NCBI GenBank assembly: GCA_041399155.1
Contig: JAWKTI010000001.1
Location: 930,001-994,000 of the forward strand
From: Zavarzinella sp.
Lineage (GTDB): Bacteria > Planctomycetota > Planctomycetia > Gemmatales > Gemmataceae
Reading direction: 5' to 3'
DNA: 64,000 nucleotides
A model generated the notes under the pieces. That model ran no database searches and was not told the origin of the DNA. It saw nothing but the letters and a program-made list of their open reading frames with translations. A program made the position numbers and the translations under genes. Below are positions 60,113 to 64,000 of the stretch, piece by piece; the first letter of the stretch is position 1; each line of letters begins with the position of its first letter.

Positions 60113-61393
60113 TCAATGTTTAGTCGGAAATGTCTTTCCAGTTTCGCTATCCTTCCAAAACACCAGGAACGCCAGCACAGCAAAAATCGGTGCAATGCCC
60201 ACCATCCCAAGTGAAAAGAAAAACGACTTTGTTTCGACTGCCAACTTCCCCTGCAGTGGGACAATGACAGCTAATGCTGCTGCGTTGATGGCACTTAATG
60301 TCCCTGTCACTTTCCCCTGGTGGTGAGCAGAAACTTCCTGGCTGAGGGTAAAGTAAGTGGGGAATAAACCCATTGCACCAAAGCCTACGGCCAGCACAAC
60401 GACGATCAGGATGGCACTTTTGGGCAGTATCGCTGCAATCAGCGTCAGCAGAGTCAGCCCCACGCAGCCCACCATGACAATAGTGCGTGCAGATTTGAAA
60501 CTGAAACCACGACCAATCAGTCGCATGGTCAGCCAGCCCACAGTCAAAGAACCCATATCGGCGAATAGATAATATGTAGAACTTAACAGGTTCATCGTTC
60601 GTTCGGAATAGCCTTTTTCCTGCTGCAGAAATACCGGTAGCCAGAAGCCGTAGGAACGCCAGGTGATATTGATCGAAACCACGACGACGACACAGACCCA
60701 GAATTTTTTGTTGCTGAAGATCGACCAGTAGGAGCTTTTCTTTTCGTTAATCAGGTTGGAATCTGCTCGAACATCACGATCGCGGACTATGGCCAGCCAC
60801 AGGATTGCCCAGAGGATCCCCAGGATGCCAACAACTCGGAAGGGCATTTTCCAAACAAGTGGGGAGTTGCTTGGGTAGCCCAGGCTGACCACGGCTTCGA
60901 GAGTCAACAAAATCACCAGTGGTGTTAAAATTGCCCCCACTGCGGTGCCACTATGCAGAAGTGAATTGCCCATCGAGCGCTTGGCAGGTGGGAGAATCCG
61001 TTTTGTCGTGACCACCCCACACGACCAATTACCCGATTCAAAAAAGCCCAGCATCACACGACAGAGAATGATGTAGGTTAAAGTGGGGGCATAACTTGTT
61101 AAAATGCCAGCTATAGACCAGGCAACAACAATGATCGCGTAAATCCAGCGGACATTCCCACGATCGACCAGCATGCCGATGATGATGGCACCTGCGGCAA
61201 AGCCCCAGTTATACCCACCTTCGATATGACCGTAGGCGGCGTTATCAATTCCGTAATAGGTTTTGATCCGCACCCCATTCTGGCTGAGCGCATTGCGGTC
61301 CATGTAATTCAACACGGTGGCAAGCAACAACAATCCGCAAATCATCCATGGGCGAAAAGAATTGGGAGTGGTGCCGGGTGCAGGAGAGATCAT
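60113..61393 (-). CDS. MFS transporter, anion:cation symporter (ExuT-like)
   Basis: A 426-residue 12-helix transporter from ATG 61393. Marks: LNYMDRNALSQNGVRIK (ACS family, with a conserved Asp-Arg), GMLVDRGNVRWIY in the loop between helices 2 and 3, and GFFESGNWSCGVVTTKRILPP, as in hexuronate/galactonate uptake proteins. The substrate is probably an organic anion such as a sugar acid, unproven. Divergent from the small membrane protein at 61473; next to the porin gene on the same strand, which could form an uptake pair. Confidence 0.88.
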   Translation of the reverse strand: MISPAPGTTPNSFRPWMICGLLLLATVLNYMDRNALSQNGVRIKTYYGIDNAAYGHIEGGYNWGFAAGAIIIGMLVDRGNVRWIYAIIVVAWSIAGILTSYAPTLTYIILCRVMLGFFESGNWSCGVVTTKRILPPAKRSMGNSLLHSGTAVGAILTPLVILLTLEAVVSLGYPSNSPLVWKMPFRVVGILGILWAILWLAIVRDRDVRADSNLINEKKSSYWSIFSNKKFWVCVVVVVSINITWRSYGFWLPVFLQQEKGYSERTMNLLSSTYYLFADMGSLTVGWLTMRLIGRGFSFKSARTIVMVGCVGLTLLTLIAAILPKSAILIVVVLAVGFGAMGLFPTYFTLSQEVSAHHQGKVTGTLSAINAAALAVIVPLQGKLAVETKSFFFSLGMVGIAPIFAVLAFLVFWKDSETGKTFPTKH

Positions 61394-61472
61394 CGAGTGT
61401 TTTTCAATTCTGATATAATTTTCGTAGCAGTTTAATGTATTTCGCACTGATTGCTACGGAAAAAGTAGAAAA

Positions 61473-61829
61473 ATGGAAACTTCTCGAGAATCATCTGCTG
61501 GGTTATTGTTGTCTGGAACTGCTTTTGTTCTGGCCTTGCTTGGCTTTGCGGCAAGCTGCCTGGCCGCGGCTCCTGTGGGGCAACTGTTAAATATCCCATT
61601 TCAGCATGCAGCACAATCAAAGCAGTTGATCTGGTTAATCGCACCCGCAGTGGGGAGCATGTTGGCGGTAGTGCTGGGATACCTGGCAATCAAGTCCCGC
61701 TCCCAGCAGGAGTTACACTACATTTGTACTGGGTTTGCGGTCTTCAGCATGATGATCGGCTGGCTTGCCATCGCTGTCTGCACAGTGATTGCTTATGTTC
61801 AGTATGTCTATCCAAAAATGGGCATTTAA
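61473..61829 (+). CDS. Small membrane protein, hypothetical
   Basis: A 118-residue protein with three membrane segments (LLLSGTAFVLALLGFAASCL, LIWLIAPAVGSMLAVVLGYLA and GFAVFSMMIGWLAIAVCTVIA). N-terminus rich in Glu and Ser. No family recognised. It is convergent with tilS, nine bases apart. Confidence 0.65.
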   Translation: METSRESSAGLLLSGTAFVLALLGFAASCLAAAPVGQLLNIPFQHAAQSKQLIWLIAPAVGSMLAVVLGYLAIKSRSQQELHYICTGFAVFSMMIGWLAIAVCTVIAYVQYVYPKMGI

Positions 61830-61838
61830 TTTGTTCGG

Positions 61839-62828
61839 TTATTCTTTGGTTGGTCCAAACTGGACTATCTGCGGTCGTACGACCAACACCAGTCCCTGCG
61901 GAAAATCGGTTCTCGGTACCTGATTTTCAATGAATTGACACATTCGATCCCAGTGCACTGCAGTGAACTGTGAAATTGGCCAATGTTCCCGTCGACATAA
62001 ATATCGCAGAACTTCTTTCTGCAGCCAACGTGGGTGCGACAGAAATTCCCCCCGACTTAGAATTCGGACCCTTCCTGCAGGTGGTAGTTCGATTTTCGAT
62101 AACAATTGCTCGCACCACTCCTCGATACCTTCTGACAATTCCTGTGCCTGCATTGCTAATTGTGTTAACTGGTTTTCCACTGAAGGATTAAAGGTTTTTA
62201 ATAAAGGGATCAATTCGTGGCGAATGCGATTTCGAGTATAGTCTGACGCTGCATTGGTGCTGTCTTCCCGCCAGGATTGCCCAATTTCACGCAAGTAATC
62301 TTCCAGTTCACTGCGAGCAACCATCAGCAGTGGGCGGAGAAGTGGCACAGTTCCCTCAAGTAAGCGTACTGTTGGAATTGCACCCAGGCCACGCACCCCT
62401 GTGCCACGAATGATCCTGTGTAATACAGTTTCTGCCTGATCGGTTTTGGTGTGTCCCGTGGCAACCCAGCAAGCCTGGTGCTGGTGGGCGATCCGAGCCA
62501 GAAAATCGTACCGAAGTTTCCGGGCGGTGGCTTCGATCCCATCTGAGCCTGTATTCGTAAAACTATCTGAAGGTAAAGTTTCGGTAATGTGGGTGATTTG
62601 CGGCAACAGGCAATTAACCCATTCTGCATCGGCAAGACTTTCCGGTCCACGTAACTGGTGATTCAAATGAGCAATGAGCAAGCACCCGGGAGTGAAAATT
62701 TCCGCCAGCAGGCGGGCGAGAGCAACGCTATCGGCCCCACCGGAAACAGCGACGATACCAGGACGCCCCACCGTGGGAGTGAAATCTCGAAAGAAGATCT
62801 CCAACTGAGTGAGCAAACCACTAGCCAC
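61839..62828 (-). CDS. tilS: tRNA(Ile)-lysidine synthase
   Basis: About 329 residues. The PP-loop is IVAVSGGADSVALARLL, followed by IAHLNHQLRGPES, WVATGHTKTDQAETVLHRIIRGTG and NRIRHELIPLL; it converts C34 of the CAU-anticodon isoleucine tRNA to lysidine. GTG 62828 has AGGGG seven bases upstream and starts close to the fold; ATG 62879 would add 17 unsupported residues. The C-terminal substrate-binding domain is short compared with E. coli TilS. Confidence 0.92.
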   Translation of the reverse strand: MASGLLTQLEIFFRDFTPTVGRPGIVAVSGGADSVALARLLAEIFTPGCLLIAHLNHQLRGPESLADAEWVNCLLPQITHITETLPSDSFTNTGSDGIEATARKLRYDFLARIAHQHQACWVATGHTKTDQAETVLHRIIRGTGVRGLGAIPTVRLLEGTVPLLRPLLMVARSELEDYLREIGQSWREDSTNAASDYTRNRIRHELIPLLKTFNPSVENQLTQLAMQAQELSEGIEEWCEQLLSKIELPPAGRVRILSRGEFLSHPRWLQKEVLRYLCRREHWPISQFTAVHWDRMCQFIENQVPRTDFPQGLVLVVRPQIVQFGPTKE

Positions 62829-62924
62829 AATGAATCCCCTGAAAATCGAACCGCACTTGACACTTCCTCTCGCAAACATTATTCGTCACCAGTTATCGGG
62901 CAAGATCAAGGTGAAGAACAACGG

Positions 62925-63359
62925 GTGTATGGCTTGTCGATGAGGTGGATGTTAATTCTGGTGGGTGTCCTGCTGCTGTGCGTCGTCGCTGCAGCAACAC
63001 AGGTACAACCTTATTATCCAGATGGCACCCCCAAGCGATCAGGTTCACACGAATCGCTTGGTTTACCACCATGCACCTATAAGTATTTGTTTAATTCACC
63101 TTGCCCTTCGTGTGGCATGACTACCAGTTTTGCATTGTTCATTCGGGGTGATATTGCAAACTCTTTGCGGGCCAATTTTATTGGCACCGGATTGATTATT
63201 TTGGTCTTGCTAATTATCCCGTGGGCATTTATCTCTGCGTGGCGGGGAAAGTATCTTTGGATTCGACGTGCAGATCTTGCCTTTGCGTTGTTGTTTGGAC
63301 TGATTAGTGTATGCATCCTGATTCGTTGGGGGATACAAATGCTGCTGACAATTCCTTAG
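62925..63359 (+). CDS. DUF2752 membrane protein
   Basis: About 144 residues from GTG 62925 (ATG 62940 is another choice). The family mark is P-C-P-S-C-G-M-T-T-S-F-A-L-F-I-R-G-D, with the hydrophobic segments WMLILVGVLLLCVVAAAT before it and LIILVLLIIPWAFISAW and LAFALLFGLISVCILIRWG after it. The frame runs open upstream to 62658 but that part is low in complexity and antisense to the conserved tilS N-terminus, so it is probably not translated. The function is unknown. Confidence 0.78.
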   Translation: MYGLSMRWMLILVGVLLLCVVAAATQVQPYYPDGTPKRSGSHESLGLPPCTYKYLFNSPCPSCGMTTSFALFIRGDIANSLRANFIGTGLIILVLLIIPWAFISAWRGKYLWIRRADLAFALLFGLISVCILIRWGIQMLLTIP

Positions 63360-63400
63360 CAGTAATTGTAAAAGACGGATCGGCTACAGGGGAAATTATC

Positions 63401-64000
63401 ATGGCGAAACGGATTTCGCGCCGAACGTGGCTTTTGGGTTCTATTTGTGCATTTTCTGCTTTTGGCTGCGGTGCCAACCCATTTCTGCTTCCAGAATTGC
63501 TGTTAGGCGGCAGACAATCACAGATTCCTGCAAAGTTTCCCATAGCACCAGACGATGATGATCTACCACCCACCAAGGCATATGTGCTGGTTGCAAACCG
63601 TGTTACCATTGATCCCGAACTGGCACCTGTTGAAGGATTGCTGAATGGCGAACTGATTGATGTTCTGACGGCACGGTATACGGCAAATAAAGACCGAGTA
63701 CAGGTAAAATACAAATCTAAAATCGAAGAGTTCAAGCGACAGAATCCAGGGTGGAAAACTATGGATATGTACGCACTTGGCAAAAAAGAAAATTCAGACA
63801 TCGTGATCTACGTGGAGATCGAGTCATTTAATCTTTATGTGCCGAATTCACAGAAAAATCTGCTGAAAGGCGAAATCTATGCATCTATTTTTGCATACGA
63901 CATGCGCAAAGATCAGCACGAACCTGTTTACAAAGCCAACTACAAAAAACAGTACCCGGAAGGTCGGGAAATTCTGGCTGAATCCCCAGGTGAAGTCAGT
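63401..64000 (+). CDS. Lipoprotein, N-terminal 200 residues (gene runs past the window)
   Basis: ATG 63401, preceded by AGGGGA at 63389-63394, opens a frame that continues to the last base. The N-terminus (RRTWLLGSICAFSAFGC) is a signal with lipobox AFGC, so the mature protein is lipid-anchored at Cys23. The mature part has LPELLLGGRQ, YVLVANRVTIDPELAPVEGLL, DIVIYVEIESF and YASIFAYDMRKDQHEPVYKANY; it reads like a conserved planctomycete envelope lipoprotein of unknown function, perhaps related to LptE/DUF-type proteins with a beta-sandwich. 41 bases after the DUF2752 stop. Confidence 0.82.
   Translation, partial: MAKRISRRTWLLGSICAFSAFGCGANPFLLPELLLGGRQSQIPAKFPIAPDDDDLPPTKAYVLVANRVTIDPELAPVEGLLNGELIDVLTARYTANKDRVQVKYKSKIEEFKRQNPGWKTMDMYALGKKENSDIVIYVEIESFNLYVPNSQKNLLKGEIYASIFAYDMRKDQHEPVYKANYKKQYPEGREILAESPGEVS

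Noticed and set aside
62658..62924. N-terminal extension of the DUF2752 protein
   Set aside because: It is antisense to the conserved PP-loop region of tilS and low in complexity; a downstream start is more likely.
1..64000. tRNA, rRNA, insertion sequence, prophage or origin-specific genes
   Set aside because: No cloverleaf, rRNA stretch, transposase, integrase or dnaA/dnaN/gyrB-like protein was seen.

Overview
The window reads as a chromosomal segment of a planctomycete, most likely the Gemmataceae/Gemmatales branch. Signs are a Ser/Thr kinase with TPRs, three DUF1501 proteins, a sulfatase next to a FGE-like protein with a HEAT-like N-terminus, an extracellular giant whose N-terminus carries the 'VECLEDRTAPS' secretion-type motif, the PVC-specific small basic protein, a caspase-like protein with a zinc-ribbon start, and frequent GTG starts. 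I saw no rRNA, tRNA, insertion sequence, prophage or CRISPR array. Coding density is high and the sequence looks close to half G+C, with a visibly more A+T-rich patch at 56-60 kb.

Layout. 0-6.6 kb: tail of an unknown gene, atypical Ser/Thr kinase, HNH-RNA ligase fusion, a zinc-ribbon gene broken by two frameshifts, LarA-type racemase. 6.6-13.5 kb: small basic protein with terminator, FolK-SDR fusion, L21, a membrane-anchored protein, FabH, a conserved hypothetical and a TIGR03032-type protein. 13.5-20.2 kb: one 2213-residue surface protein built from ELWxxDGT repeats, cadherin repeats and six copies of an apparently undescribed repeat. 20.3-36.6 kb: RecD2, an RlmL-like methyltransferase, 7Fe ferredoxin, RF3, a TIM-barrel isomerase-NifU-RibF run, GNA1-like acetyltransferase, ArgG, JAMM protease, an ABC exporter with a frameshifted permease, a second RNA ligase (Rnl5-like) and a DedA protein. 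36.8-43 kb: information-processing block (tsaD, rpsP, trmD, rplS, yraN, tyrS, obgE, coaX). 43-51 kb: three DUF1501 proteins, Rieske protein, sulfatase and FGE-like protein. 51-56 kb: BON lipoprotein, caspase-like protein, CPBP protease, ECF sigma/anti-sigma pair. 56.3-60 kb: hdhA-like and second SDR, MarC, and a convergent porin, probably acquired. 60-64 kb: MFS transporter, small membrane protein, TilS, DUF2752 protein and the start of a lipoprotein that runs off the window.

Best points for a second look: a perfect 16-bp parS (ParB-binding) site between tsaD and rpsP, which suggests this locus is near the replication origin; two different ATP-dependent RNA ligases in one window, one fused to an HNH nuclease domain; a FolK-SDR fusion whose SDR half has lost the catalytic tyrosine; the new C-terminal repeat of the giant protein; a caspase-like protein; and a sulfatase/FGE-like pair in which both partners lack their defining catalytic residues. 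Several genes are preceded by perfect inverted repeats that may be operators.
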